The notes under the pieces are model-generated. The model did no database searches. It had not been told where the DNA came from and was given only the letters and a program-made list of their open reading frames with translations. The translations under genes and the position numbers were made by a program. A stretch of 47,792 bases of DNA from Actinomycetota bacterium (GTDB lineage Bacteria; Actinomycetota; Acidimicrobiia; Acidimicrobiales; MedAcidi-G1): NCBI GenBank assembly GCA_014381945.1, contig JACNKQ010000034.1, forward strand, positions 1 to 47,792, read 5' to 3'. Numbering within the stretch: the first letter of the stretch is position 1; every line of letters starts with the position of its first letter. Shown one piece after another: positions 8,683 to 17,012 of the stretch.

Positions 8683-9975
8683 ATGGTCGAACCCGACATC
8701 CACCGCTTCGACACCCGTGCACTGCACGCCGGCCAGCAGCCGGACCCCACCACCGGGTCCCGGGCGGTGCCGATCCACCAGACCACCTCGTTCGTCTTCG
8801 ACTCGGTCGACCACGCCGCCGGCCTGTTCAACCTCGAGGTAAGTGGCCACATCTACAGCCGCATCTCCAACCCGACCGTCGCCGTCCTCGAGGAGCGCAT
8901 CGCCGCCCTCGAGGGTGGCGTGGGCGCCGTGTGCACCGCCAGCGGGCAGGCGGCAATGCACCTCGCCATCGCCACGCTCCTCTCCACCGGTGACCACATC
9001 GTCGCCAGCCGCAACATCTACGGCGGCACGCACAACGTCCTCAACCTCACGCTGCCCCGCTTCGGCATCACCACGACCTTCGTCGATCCGCGCGATCCGC
9101 AGGCCTTTGCCGACGCCATCCGCCCCGAGACCCGCCTGGTGCTCGCCGAGACACTCGGCAACCCCGGCATAGAGGTTCTCGACGTGTCAGCCGTCGCTGA
9201 GGTCGCCCACGCACACGGTTTGCCGCTGGCCGTGGACTCGACCTTCGCCACCCCCTACCTGCTGCGTCCCATAGAACACGGCGCCGACATCGTCATCCAC
9301 TCGGTGACGAAGTTCCTCGGAGGCCACGGAATCGCCATCGGCGGTGTGCTCGTCGACGGTGGCCGCTTCGACTGGGAGGCCTCCGGCAGGTTCCCCACGC
9401 TCACCGAGCCCTATGCCGGCTACCACGGCATCACGTTCACCGAGGAGTTCGGTCCACAGGCCCTGTCGATGCGTGCCAGGGCCGAGGGCCTGCGCGACTT
9501 CGGCGCCTGCATGAGTCCCGCAAACGCCTTCTACCTGCTCCAGGGAGTTGAGACCCTGTCGCTGCGAATGGACCGCCACGTTGCCAACACCCGACGGGTG
9601 CTCGACCTGCTCGACGACCACGACGCAGTCGAGTGGATCCGACACCCTGAGCACCCCAGCCACCCGGACTATGAGTTGGCCGCCCGCCTCTACCCGAAAG
9701 GCGCCGGCGCCATCCTGTCGTTCGGCGTTGCCGGTGGCCGCGAGGCGGGCCGTCGCTTCATCGAGTCCGTGAGGCTCGCCTCGCACCTGGCCAACGTCGG
9801 GGACGCCAAGACCCTGGTCATCCACCCCGGGTCAACCACCCACCAGCAGATGAGCGCCGACGACCTCGAAGCCGCAGGGATCAGCGAGAACCTGATCCGA
9901 CTGTCGGTCGGCCTCGAAGACCCGGATGACATATGCCAGGACCTCGACCAGGCCCTGCGGGCCTCACAGCGCTGA
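8683..9975 (+). CDS. metY: O-acetylhomoserine sulfhydrylase (PLP-dependent Cys/Met metabolism enzyme)
   Basis: 430 residues, the usual length for MetY. It makes homocysteine from O-acetylhomoserine and sulfide, the direct sulfhydrylation route to methionine. Visible family features are the N-terminal [11 protein letters not shown], the [10 protein letters not shown] segment, the PLP phosphate loop around [10 protein letters not shown], the aspartate in [11 protein letters not shown] that contacts the pyridine nitrogen, and the Schiff-base Lys210 in [10 protein letters not shown]. The C-terminal STTHQQM is also typical. A cystathionine gamma-synthase or lyase would be shorter and lacks the long [10 protein letters not shown] insert seen here. 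No metX is adjacent. The next gene starts eight bases after the stop. Confidence 0.92.
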   Translation: MVEPDIHRFDTRALHAGQQPDPTTGSRAVPIHQTTSFVFDSVDHAAGLFNLEVSGHIYSRISNPTVAVLEERIAALEGGVGAVCTASGQAAMHLAIATLLSTGDHIVASRNIYGGTHNVLNLTLPRFGITTTFVDPRDPQAFADAIRPETRLVLAETLGNPGIEVLDVSAVAEVAHAHGLPLAVDSTFATPYLLRPIEHGADIVIHSVTKFLGGHGIAIGGVLVDGGRFDWEASGRFPTLTEPYAGYHGITFTEEFGPQALSMRARAEGLRDFGACMSPANAFYLLQGVETLSLRMDRHVANTRRVLDLLDDHDAVEWIRHPEHPSHPDYELAARLYPKGAGAILSFGVAGGREAGRRFIESVRLASHLANVGDAKTLVIHPGSTTHQQMSADDLEAAGISENLIRLSVGLEDPDDICQDLDQALRASQR

Positions 9976-9982
9976 GTCGGCC

Positions 9983-10783
9983 GTGCACCTGGTCGTCGAC
10001 GACAATGTCGTCCATGCTGCAACAGGTGCAGTGCCACTCGAGGGCCGATCCGACCCCCTTGTCGTGCTCCTTCACGGCTCCGGCATGGACCGGTCGGTCT
10101 GGTCGCACCAGACACGGTTCCTCGCCCACCATGGCTTTCGGGCCGTGGCCGTCGACCTTCCCGGCCACGGGCGCTCCGAGGGACCCGCACTCGACTCGAT
10201 CGCTGCGATCTCCGACTGGGTCGCCCATCTCTCCACAGCGCTAGGCGGTCCGGCACACCTGGTCGGGCATTCGATGGGTGCCCTTGTCGCCCTCGACGCC
10301 GCCGCCCGACACCACGATGCCGTCGCCTCGGCTGTTCTGCTCGGAATCGCCGCCGCCATGCCCGTCCATCCCGACCTCCAGGCCGCCGCCGACATCGACG
10401 ACCCGAAGGCGGCGGCCCTCATCACCGCCTGGGCACACGGCCCCCGACAGCACATTGGCCTCAACCCGACGCCGGGCCTCTGGATGATGGGAGGCGTCAC
10501 GGCGATGCTCGAGACGAGCCCACCCGGTGTGCTCGCAACGGACCTCGCCGCCTGCGCCGGCTACGGCGATGCGCCCGCTGCCGCCGCTGCCGTGTCCTGT
10601 CCGGTCACGCTGGTCCTCGGTTCGCAGGACCGCATGACCCCCCGAAGGGCGGCACGGGCACTCGAGGAGGCCTTCAACGAGCCGCCCGGAGTCGTCGAGT
10701 TGGCGAACTCGGGACACATGCTCATGTTGGAGGAACCAGGGGCGGTCAGACAGGCGATCCTCGCCCACCTGGCCGCCTGCTGA
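9983..10783 (+). CDS. Alpha/beta hydrolase
   Basis: 266 residues with the complete hydrolase triad: Ser in LVGHSMGAL, Asp in LGSQDRMTP and His in NSGHMLML. The oxyanion-hole segment is LLHGSGMD and the second strand ends DLPGHGRS, typical of the peroxidase/epoxide-hydrolase-like branch. I start at GTG 9983, eight bases after the metY stop, since upstream in-frame codons lie inside metY. That spacing suggests co-transcription with metY. A homoserine acetyltransferase role (which would suit metY) is unlikely: the protein is much shorter and lacks that family's longer lid. The substrate is unknown. Confidence 0.75.
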   Translation: MHLVVDDNVVHAATGAVPLEGRSDPLVVLLHGSGMDRSVWSHQTRFLAHHGFRAVAVDLPGHGRSEGPALDSIAAISDWVAHLSTALGGPAHLVGHSMGALVALDAAARHHDAVASAVLLGIAAAMPVHPDLQAAADIDDPKAAALITAWAHGPRQHIGLNPTPGLWMMGGVTAMLETSPPGVLATDLAACAGYGDAPAAAAAVSCPVTLVLGSQDRMTPRRAARALEEAFNEPPGVVELANSGHMLMLEEPGAVRQAILAHLAAC

Positions 10784-10801
10784 AACGGTCGGCCCCGAGG
10801 A

Positions 10802-12049
10802 TCAGTTCTGCGGCAGGTCGCGGAAGGGGGTGCCCTTGGCCGGACCCGGCTCCTTGGCAAGGCCGAGCACGCGCTCGCCGATGATGTTGCGCTGAACCTG
10901 GTCGGTGCCCCCGTAGATCGACGGCGCCGGCGAGAAGAGCGTCATCTCCTGGACGATGCCCCCGGTGGAACTGTCGGTGTGGTCGAGCATGCCGTCGGCA
11001 CCGTTGACGAGGTTCCCGACCTCGCGGCTCTGGCGGACCAGTTCACTCATGGCCAACTTCGCCATGTTGCCCTCGCCGCCTGTACGGCCGCCACCAGCCC
11101 GGGCACGCAGCATGTTCCAGCGGTTCACCTCGCCCAGGATGTGCAGACGCATCATCGCCTGCCGAACGACCGGATCACCCAGCACGCCCCGGTTCTTGGC
11201 AAGGTCGACCAGCAGGTCGGTGGTGATCCCCCGACCCCCGGAGCCGTCGGGCCCCCTGGGCGGCCTTTCGAGCAGGTCCCCGACCCGGTTCTCGAGTCGC
11301 CCGGCCTTGGGGCCACCGGTCACCGCAACGGGCCGTTTGCCCCCGCCACCCAGGCTGGCCCGTTCGACGGCGAGCGTGGTGTTGGCCACCGCCCACCCGT
11401 TGCCGAGCCCGCCGATCACATCATCGTTGGACACCCGGGCCTCGTCCAGGAACACCTCGTTGAACAGCGCATCGCCGGTCATCTCGCGAAGCGGACGGAC
11501 CTCGATGCCCGGCTGGTCCATGTCGATGGCGAAATAGGTGATGCCCTGGTGCTTGGGCTGGTCCGGATCGGTGCGTGCGATTAGCATGCCCTTGTCTGCC
11601 ACCTGGCCACCCGAGGTCCACACCTTCTGGCCGGTGACGATCCACTCGTCGCCGTCGCGCACCGCCCTGGCCTGCAGGCCGGCAAGGTCTGAGCCTGCCC
11701 CCGGCTCCGAGAACAGCTGGCACCAGCCAGCCGATCCGTCGAGGATCGGTGCGACCAACCGGTCGACCTGATCCTGGGTGCCGTGCATGGCGATGGTCGG
11801 TGCCGCCAGCATGTAGCCGAGGCCCATCGGCGGACCCAGCACGCCGACGTCGGCCATCGTGGCGTTGAAAGCGGACATCTGTGCGCTGCCGTAGCCCCGC
11901 CCGCCGGCGGCCTCCGGAAGGGCAGGGTGCGCCCAGGCGTCGGCGGCGAGACGGATCCACCAGTCCCGGACCGTCAGGTCCGGGTCCCAGTTCTCGTCCA
12001 GCCAGCTGGAAAGTTCTCCTCGGACCTGTTCGGCGGTGATTTCGCTCAT
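10802..12049 (-). CDS. Acyl-CoA dehydrogenase
   Basis: 415 residues, FAD-dependent alpha,beta-oxidation of an acyl-CoA. The order is an N-terminal helical domain, the beta domain with QLFSEPGAGSDLAGL and KVWTSGGQVAD, and a C-terminal helical domain ending IYGGTDQVQRNIIGERVLGL. In the C-terminal loop where many family members carry the catalytic Glu, this protein reads YGGT, as in the FadE subfamilies of actinobacteria. Its substrate is therefore likely a bulky or unusual acyl-CoA rather than a simple straight chain; that is an inference. It is divergent from proS across 91 bases and convergent with the hydrolase gene (18-base gap). An internal basic Gly-rich segment (about 210-250) is longer than in typical members. 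Confidence 0.9.
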   Translation of the reverse strand: MSEITAEQVRGELSSWLDENWDPDLTVRDWWIRLAADAWAHPALPEAAGGRGYGSAQMSAFNATMADVGVLGPPMGLGYMLAAPTIAMHGTQDQVDRLVAPILDGSAGWCQLFSEPGAGSDLAGLQARAVRDGDEWIVTGQKVWTSGGQVADKGMLIARTDPDQPKHQGITYFAIDMDQPGIEVRPLREMTGDALFNEVFLDEARVSNDDVIGGLGNGWAVANTTLAVERASLGGGGKRPVAVTGGPKAGRLENRVGDLLERPPRGPDGSGGRGITTDLLVDLAKNRGVLGDPVVRQAMMRLHILGEVNRWNMLRARAGGGRTGGEGNMAKLAMSELVRQSREVGNLVNGADGMLDHTDSSTGGIVQEMTLFSPAPSIYGGTDQVQRNIIGERVLGLAKEPGPAKGTPFRDLPQN

Positions 12050-12140
12050 GGCCCAAGTCTCGCGCAGGCCCGTTCGCCGCGGCGCAGCGGGGGCCGATCG
12101 CTAGGGTGGCGCGTCCGTATCCGAAGAGGAGGCACGGCCC

Positions 12141-13856
12141 GTGCGTTGGTCGACCCTGTTCATCCCGACACTGCGCGACGCCCCGGCCGACTCCGAGGCG
12201 GTCAGCCACCGCCTGCTGGTGCGCGGTGGCTTCATCCGACAACTCCAGTCAGGCCACTACTCGATGCTGCCGCTGGGTTGGCGCGTCCACCGCAAGGTCG
12301 CCGAGGTCATCCGCCAGGAGATGGACGCCATAGGCGCCCAGGAGCTGCTGCTGCCAGCCATGCACCCTGCGTCGGTTTGGCAGCAGTCGGGGCGCTGGGA
12401 GTCCATGGGCGACGAGATGTTCCGCCTGGTCGACCGCAGGGGCGCCGACCTGGTCCTCGGCATGACCCATGAGGAGGTCATCGCCCTCATCGGGCTCGAG
12501 CTCTCCTCCTACCGGGACCTGCCGCAGATGTGGTACCAGATCCAGACCAAGTTCCGCGACGAGCCCCGCCCCAAGTCGGGCCTTCTGCGCGTTCGTGAGT
12601 TCGCCATGAAGGACTCGTATTCCATCGACATCGACGACGCCGGCCTCGACCGCTCGTTCGACCTGCACCACCTCGCCTACACCCGCATCTTCGCCAGGCT
12701 CAGCCTCGATGCCCATCCGGTGGAGGCCTCCTCGGGAGCCATGGGAGGAAGTGCATCCATCGAGTTCATGGTCGAATCGCCTGCCGGCGAGGACGATGTC
12801 GCCCGCTGTGCCGATTGTGGCTATGCGGCCAACGTCGAGCGCGCCTCGGCGGCCACCGCACCGGTAGAGAACCGGCCCGGCGGTGCGGCACCGGTGCGCT
12901 TCCCGACGCCGGGCGTTCACACGATCGCCGCCCTCGCAGAAGTCGGCCATCCGCCCGAGCACCAGGTCAAGACGCTCGTCTACGAGGTCGACGGGGACCT
13001 TGTCCTGATCCTGCTGCGCGGCGACCACCCGTTCCTCGAGCAGAAGTTCGCGGACGCCACCGGTGCGGGCGACCTGCGCCCCGCCGAGCCCGACCGCATC
13101 CGCGACGCCCTCGGTGCCTCACCCGGGAGCCTCGGAGCCGTCGGCGTCGATGGGCCGACCATCTATGCCGACCTCGCCCTCCGGGGACGTTCCGGCATGA
13201 CTACGGGCGCCAACGACGACGGCTTCCACCTCGAAGGCGTAGACGTCGGGCGGGACATAACGGTCGACCACTGGTTGGACCATCGGGGGATCCTCGATGG
13301 CGAACCGTGTTCCGACTGTGGCGCTCCCCTCGAGGTCGTCCGCTGCATCGAGGCCGGGCACATCTTCAAGCTCGGTCGCAGGTACGCCGAGGCCATGGAC
13401 ATGTCGGTCCTCGACGCCGAGGGCAACTCCCGCACCCCGACGATGGGCTCCTACGGCATCGGCGTCGGTCGTGCCATGGCGGCGGTCGCCGAGGTCCACC
13501 ACGACGATGCCGGGCTCGTCTGGCCGGTTGCCATCGCCCCCTACGAGGTCGTGCTTACTGTCGTCAAGGTCGACCACGAACCCTCGATGGACCTCGCCGG
13601 GCGTTGGCATGACCACCTCACGGCAGCGGGCATCGACGTCCTGCTCGACGACCGTGACGCCAGGCCGGGCGTGAAGTTCGCCGATGCCGAGCTGATCGGC
13701 ATCCCGCTGAGGGTCACGATCGGTCCGAGGGGCCTCGACAGGGGAAGCGTCGAGTTCACCCGCCGCTCGTCCGGCGAAGGCGACGACGTCGCCATCGACG
13801 ACCTGATCGATCTTGTCGTCGACGCCGTGGTGACCGGCCGCCGGCTGGGCGCCTGA
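12141..13856 (+). CDS. proS: Prolyl-tRNA synthetase, bacterial type with editing domain
   Basis: 571 residues. The class II catalytic core opens with RWSTLFIPTLRDAPADSEA and LVRGGFIRQLQSG, shows motif 2 near TKFRDEPRPKSGLLRVREF, and motif 3 near GSYGIGVGRAM. Between motifs 2 and 3 lies the INS editing domain of the YbaK type (about residues 230-390), which is known to clear Ala-tRNA(Pro). The anticodon-binding domain follows from about residue 465. The start is GTG 12141, with GAGGAGG about eight bases upstream. A TAGGGT box at 12102-12107 is a reasonable -10. Full length with no disruption. Confidence 0.96.
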   Translation: MRWSTLFIPTLRDAPADSEAVSHRLLVRGGFIRQLQSGHYSMLPLGWRVHRKVAEVIRQEMDAIGAQELLLPAMHPASVWQQSGRWESMGDEMFRLVDRRGADLVLGMTHEEVIALIGLELSSYRDLPQMWYQIQTKFRDEPRPKSGLLRVREFAMKDSYSIDIDDAGLDRSFDLHHLAYTRIFARLSLDAHPVEASSGAMGGSASIEFMVESPAGEDDVARCADCGYAANVERASAATAPVENRPGGAAPVRFPTPGVHTIAALAEVGHPPEHQVKTLVYEVDGDLVLILLRGDHPFLEQKFADATGAGDLRPAEPDRIRDALGASPGSLGAVGVDGPTIYADLALRGRSGMTTGANDDGFHLEGVDVGRDITVDHWLDHRGILDGEPCSDCGAPLEVVRCIEAGHIFKLGRRYAEAMDMSVLDAEGNSRTPTMGSYGIGVGRAMAAVAEVHHDDAGLVWPVAIAPYEVVLTVVKVDHEPSMDLAGRWHDHLTAAGIDVLLDDRDARPGVKFADAELIGIPLRVTIGPRGLDRGSVEFTRRSSGEGDDVAIDDLIDLVVDAVVTGRRLGA

Positions 13857-13918
13857 AGCACCTGCTGCAGGCAGCCCACCACTAGATTCCACGCAACCGT
13901 CGCATCCAGGGAGACCCC

Positions 13919-14296
13919 ATGCCCCGAACCATCGATCGCAGCCAACCGATCCGACGCTTTGCCAAGGTCGTCGCCGCCGTCGACCTGCCGGGCGTTCCGG
14001 AGGGAACGGTCGGCAAGGTCCGGGTGGCCAACGGCGTCTCCTGGTACCGGTACTGGGTGTCGTTCGACAACGGCATCGACCTCGGTGGCGTCAGCCACGA
14101 CCAGTTGGCGCAGCGACGGGACTGGCCGCAGTTCCGCATCGACCGAGAATCGACGAAGCTCCACCCCGACTCCGTGGGCGAGGACGCAGCAACCGGCGAA
14201 GACGGTGCCGACGGACCCGCAACGGGCAACAGCCACGGCGTTCCCGAACACCTCCTCGAACGCAGCCGCCTGGCCCGCGAGCGGCTCGGAGCCTGA
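13919..14296 (+). CDS. Small protein of unknown function
   Basis: 125 residues, not recognised. ATG 13919 follows GGGAGA. The first 80 residues look like a compact beta fold (VVAAVDLPGVPEGTVGKV, WYRYWVSFDNG, GGVSHDQL) suggestive of a small SH3/KOW-like barrel. The C-terminal 45 residues are an acidic, low-complexity tail followed by a basic helix (HLLERSRLARERLGA). It lies between proS and carD in the same orientation, with 62 and 87 bases on either side. Coding character matches its neighbours, so I consider it real. A nucleic-acid-related role is a guess from fold and context. Confidence 0.6.
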   Translation: MPRTIDRSQPIRRFAKVVAAVDLPGVPEGTVGKVRVANGVSWYRYWVSFDNGIDLGGVSHDQLAQRRDWPQFRIDRESTKLHPDSVGEDAATGEDGADGPATGNSHGVPEHLLERSRLARERLGA

Positions 14297-14383
14297 CGCC
14301 TCCACCGAGGCCGCCCGCTGCCCGCTATCCTCAAGGGTCCCCCTCTTCCCCCTGTAGTCCAGACTGCCCCCACGGAGACTCCT

Positions 14384-14863
14384 GTGTCCTTCAAGCCCGG
14401 CGACAAGGTCGTCTACCCACACCATGGTGCCGCCATCATCAAGAAGAAGGTGAAGCGCGAGGCCTTCGGCGAGAAGCGCGAGTACCTCGTACTCCAGATG
14501 GCGCACGGCGAGATGACCCTCTCGGTCCCGGTCGACATGGCCGAAGAGGTTGGCATGCGCTGGCCCATCGCCAAGGCCGACGTCGAGGACCTCTTCGAGG
14601 TGCTCCGCAAGCGCGACGTCCGCGAGCCGGCCAACTGGTCCCGGCGCTTCAAGAACCACCAGGAGAAGCTCAAGAGCGGCGACGTCTACCAGGTCGCCGA
14701 GGTCGTCCGGAACCTCGCCCTCCGGGAGGCCGCCAAGGGCCTCTCCGCCGGCGAGAAGACCCTCTACACCAAGGCCCACAGCGTCCTCGTATCAGAACTG
14801 GCCTTCGCCCTGAACATCTCCGAGGACAAAGCAGCCGACAAGGTCGCAGGCACCCTCATCTGA
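14384..14863 (+). CDS. carD: CarD-family RNA polymerase-binding transcription regulator
   Basis: 159 residues, nearly the length of mycobacterial CarD. The N-terminal RNA-polymerase interaction domain runs about residues 1-60 (FKPGDKVVYPHHGAAII). The C-terminal helical DNA-binding domain includes the conserved PANWSRRFKNH, whose Trp is known to wedge into the minor groove at the upstream edge of the -10 bubble. CarD stabilises open complexes, notably at rRNA promoters. The GTG at 14384 has GGAG upstream. The gene follows a small unknown gene and precedes a universal stress protein, each with its own gap. Confidence 0.95.
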   Translation: MSFKPGDKVVYPHHGAAIIKKKVKREAFGEKREYLVLQMAHGEMTLSVPVDMAEEVGMRWPIAKADVEDLFEVLRKRDVREPANWSRRFKNHQEKLKSGDVYQVAEVVRNLALREAAKGLSAGEKTLYTKAHSVLVSELAFALNISEDKAADKVAGTLI

Positions 14864-14943
14864 ACATCAGGATCAGCGTCTCGGGTACCATCGGCACAGG
14901 CGTCCCGAACTGACGCCGGCTTCGAGACACAAGGGAGGCACCA

Positions 14944-15414
14944 ATGGTTGAGCGACGCATCGTCGTCGGAGTCGAAGGATCCGGATATGCCCGGGCTGCC
15001 CTCATCTGGGCCCTCGAGGAGGCAGCGTTCCGGGACGCCTTCGTCGAGGTTGTGACGGCCTACTCCCCCACCTATGTGCCGGCCGCCCCGGACCTCGGCT
15101 ACGTCCCCCTCGACTCCTTCGACCTGGTCGCCGAGATCGAGCGAATGCAGGGCGACGTCATCGAGTCGGCTCTCGACGCTGCCGGCCACCCTGCCGTCGA
15201 GGTCCGGCGCAGCCTTGTGAAGGGCAGGGCCGCCGACACCCTGATGCGTGTATCCGAGGGTGCGGACATGCTTGTCGTCGGCAACCGCGGTCGCGGCGGT
15301 TTCGCCGGCCTGCGGCTCGGTTCGGTCAGCCAGGCCATCGCCCACCACAGCCCGTGCCCGCTTGTGATCGTACGCACCGGGCTCGCCGATGACGCAGGTG
15401 ACGATGCCGACTGA
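14944..15414 (+). CDS. Universal stress protein (UspA family)
   Basis: 156 residues, a single Usp domain. The ATP-binding signature is present as GNRGRGGFAGLRLGSVSQ (the G-2x-G-9x-G-S/T type), so this belongs to the nucleotide-binding branch. The N-terminus RRIVVGVEGSGYARAAL is the usual first strand and helix. ATG 14944 has a strong AAGGGAGG. The role is stress or dormancy signalling by family knowledge; nothing in the neighbourhood narrows it. Confidence 0.92.
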   Translation: MVERRIVVGVEGSGYARAALIWALEEAAFRDAFVEVVTAYSPTYVPAAPDLGYVPLDSFDLVAEIERMQGDVIESALDAAGHPAVEVRRSLVKGRAADTLMRVSEGADMLVVGNRGRGGFAGLRLGSVSQAIAHHSPCPLVIVRTGLADDAGDDAD

Positions 15415-15418
15415 CCCC

Positions 15419-15447
15419 TTGCACGGGACGACGCCGCAAGAAATAAT
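15419..15447 (+). promoter_or_regulatory. Possible promoter TTGCAC-N17-AATAAT
   Basis: TTGCAC at 15419-15424 and AATAAT at 15442-15447 are spaced by 17 bases. The predicted start of transcription is at or next to the ATG at 15455. The -35 match is only moderate. The A/T-rich stretch AAATAATT stands out in this GC-rich sequence. Confidence 0.4.
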
Positions 15448-15454
15448 TCTCGCC

Positions 15455-15538
15455 ATGGCTCGCACTCGTCGCAAATCTGCGCGAACCTACGGTCAATCCG
15501 ACGGACCCGCCGGAGAGCAACCGATGGGGGACACATGA
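15455..15538 (+). CDS. Candidate 27-residue leader ORF overlapping the ogt start
   Basis: A short ORF, starting MARTRRKSARTYGQSDG and ending MGDT, whose TGA overlaps the ATG of the next gene (ATGA at 15535-15538). It sits seven bases after an AATAAT box and so would be leaderless. The peptide is strongly basic at its N-terminus. The tight stop-start overlap suggests translational coupling to the DNA-repair gene, or a regulatory leader peptide. It could equally be a chance ORF; no homologue is recognised. Confidence 0.35.
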   Translation: MARTRRKSARTYGQSDGPAGEQPMGDT

Positions 15539-16119
15539 CAGGGACCTTGGAGGCCACCGAAGCAGGAGAAGACGGCGGAGGCGGTGGTTCGGGAACATGG
15601 CCGGAGCCGGTTGACGAGATCGCCCAGGTAGCGGGACCGGTCGGGGGGCTGTGGATCGCGCACAACGACCGCGGTATCTGCGGCAGCGCCTTCGCCAACC
15701 TCATCACCTTCGCCCGCTTCCGCGAAGAGCTCCACGACCGCACCGGCCGACCCGCTGCCCGGGGCGACGACTTGCCTGACGACCTCTACGACGCCATCGA
15801 GCGTGCATTCGCCACCGGGCGCCGCGACGAGTTGACGTTCGACTTCTCGGGCGCCACGCCGTTCCAGCGATCTGTCTGGGAGGCATGCCTCGGGGTTCCA
15901 CCCGGAGAAACCCGCACCTACGCCGAGATAGCCAAGGTGATCCACCGTCCCAACGCGGTGCGTGCGGTCGGAACTGCACTAGGCGGCAACCCGATCCCGG
16001 TGCTGGTCCCCTGCCACCGTGTCCTTCGGACCGACGGCAGCCTGGGCGGCTACGCCTTCGGTGAACTCGTGAAACAGAAGCTGCTCGACCGGGAGGCCGA
16101 GAGGGCCGCAGCAGCCTGA
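15535..16119 (+). CDS. ogt: Methylated-DNA--protein-cysteine S-methyltransferase
   Basis: 194 residues. It repairs O6-alkylguanine by irreversible transfer to its own Cys160 in the signature VPCHRVL. The C-terminal catalytic domain also shows the helix-turn-helix region TRTYAEIAKVIHRPNAVRAVG, with the arginine finger, and the Asn-hinge segment GGNPIPVLVPC. The N-terminal domain (about residues 1-95) is shorter and more divergent, with an acidic Gly-rich start. ATG 15535 has GGGGGA upstream. It overlaps the stop of a possible 27-codon leader ORF by four bases. Confidence 0.9.
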   Translation: MTGTLEATEAGEDGGGGGSGTWPEPVDEIAQVAGPVGGLWIAHNDRGICGSAFANLITFARFREELHDRTGRPAARGDDLPDDLYDAIERAFATGRRDELTFDFSGATPFQRSVWEACLGVPPGETRTYAEIAKVIHRPNAVRAVGTALGGNPIPVLVPCHRVLRTDGSLGGYAFGELVKQKLLDREAERAAAA

Positions 16120-16192
16120 ACCCGGGGATCTTCCACACCCGTTCAGGCGTGTGCAACGTGTAGGGCGACCTATCCAGAAAGGGCACGCGCCG

Positions 16193-16990
16193 ATGAACCA
16201 GAACCCCGACCCCGACGAGGGCCGGATCACCACAGAGGACCGGGGCCGGATCCTCCTCATGGGCATCGACAGGCCGGCCAAGTTGAACGGCTTCACGCCG
16301 GAGATGAGCCGGCAGTTGGCCGTCGCGTATACACGCCTCGACGAGGACGACGACCTCTGGTGCGGCGTGCTGTTTGCCCACGGCGACCACTTCACAGCCG
16401 GCCTGGACCTGCCGATGTGGACCGAGCGCATGAAGTCGGGTGACCGCCGCAGGGGACCCGACCTGGTGGACCCCACCGCACTCGGCCGCAGGTGCCGCAA
16501 GCCGGTCGTCTCGGCGGTCAAGGGCTACACCTACACGCTCGGCATTGAGATGATGCTGGCAGGAGACATCGTGGTCGCCGCCGCCGACTGTCGCTTCCGT
16601 CAACACGAGCCGCTGCGCGGCATCCATGCCGCCGGCGGTGCGACCATCCGCTTCGTCCAACGGGGCGGTTGGGGCAACGCCATGTACCACCTGCTCACCT
16701 CCGACGAGTTCGACGCCACCGAGGCCCACCGGATCGGACTCGTGCAGGAGGTCGTTCCCACCGGGTCGGAGCTCGACCGGGCGCTCGAGCTCGCCGAGGT
16801 CATCTGTCAGGGTGCTCCGCTGGCGGTCCGGGCCACCAAGGCTTCTTCGCTGCGCTACGTCCAGGAGGGCGAGGAGGCAGCGATCGCCGCCCTCGGGCCC
16901 GTCCAGTCCGAACTGGCCGTCACCGAAGACGCCGCCGAGGGGGTGGCCGCCTTCCGGGGGCGGCGCGATCCCGTCTTCGGGGGCCGCTGA
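16193..16990 (+). CDS. Enoyl-CoA hydratase/isomerase family (crotonase fold) protein
   Basis: 265 residues. The crotonase core is clear: MGIDRPAKLNGF, the first oxyanion-hole segment HGDHFTAGLDL, and the second near RQHEPLRGIHAAGGA. The two catalytic Glu residues of true hydratases are not both present; the position after the GG loop reads GWGNAMYHLL, without the expected Glu. It may therefore catalyse isomerisation, hydrolysis or another crotonase reaction. I start at ATG 16193, with GAAAGGG upstream, rather than an in-frame upstream codon that lacks a ribosome-binding site. It is convergent with the acyl-CoA ligase gene (22-base gap). Confidence 0.85.
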   Translation: MNQNPDPDEGRITTEDRGRILLMGIDRPAKLNGFTPEMSRQLAVAYTRLDEDDDLWCGVLFAHGDHFTAGLDLPMWTERMKSGDRRRGPDLVDPTALGRRCRKPVVSAVKGYTYTLGIEMMLAGDIVVAAADCRFRQHEPLRGIHAAGGATIRFVQRGGWGNAMYHLLTSDEFDATEAHRIGLVQEVVPTGSELDRALELAEVICQGAPLAVRATKASSLRYVQEGEEAAIAALGPVQSELAVTEDAAEGVAAFRGRRDPVFGGR

Positions 16991-17012
16991 GCCGATCTCC
17001 CCGAGCCCGGGC

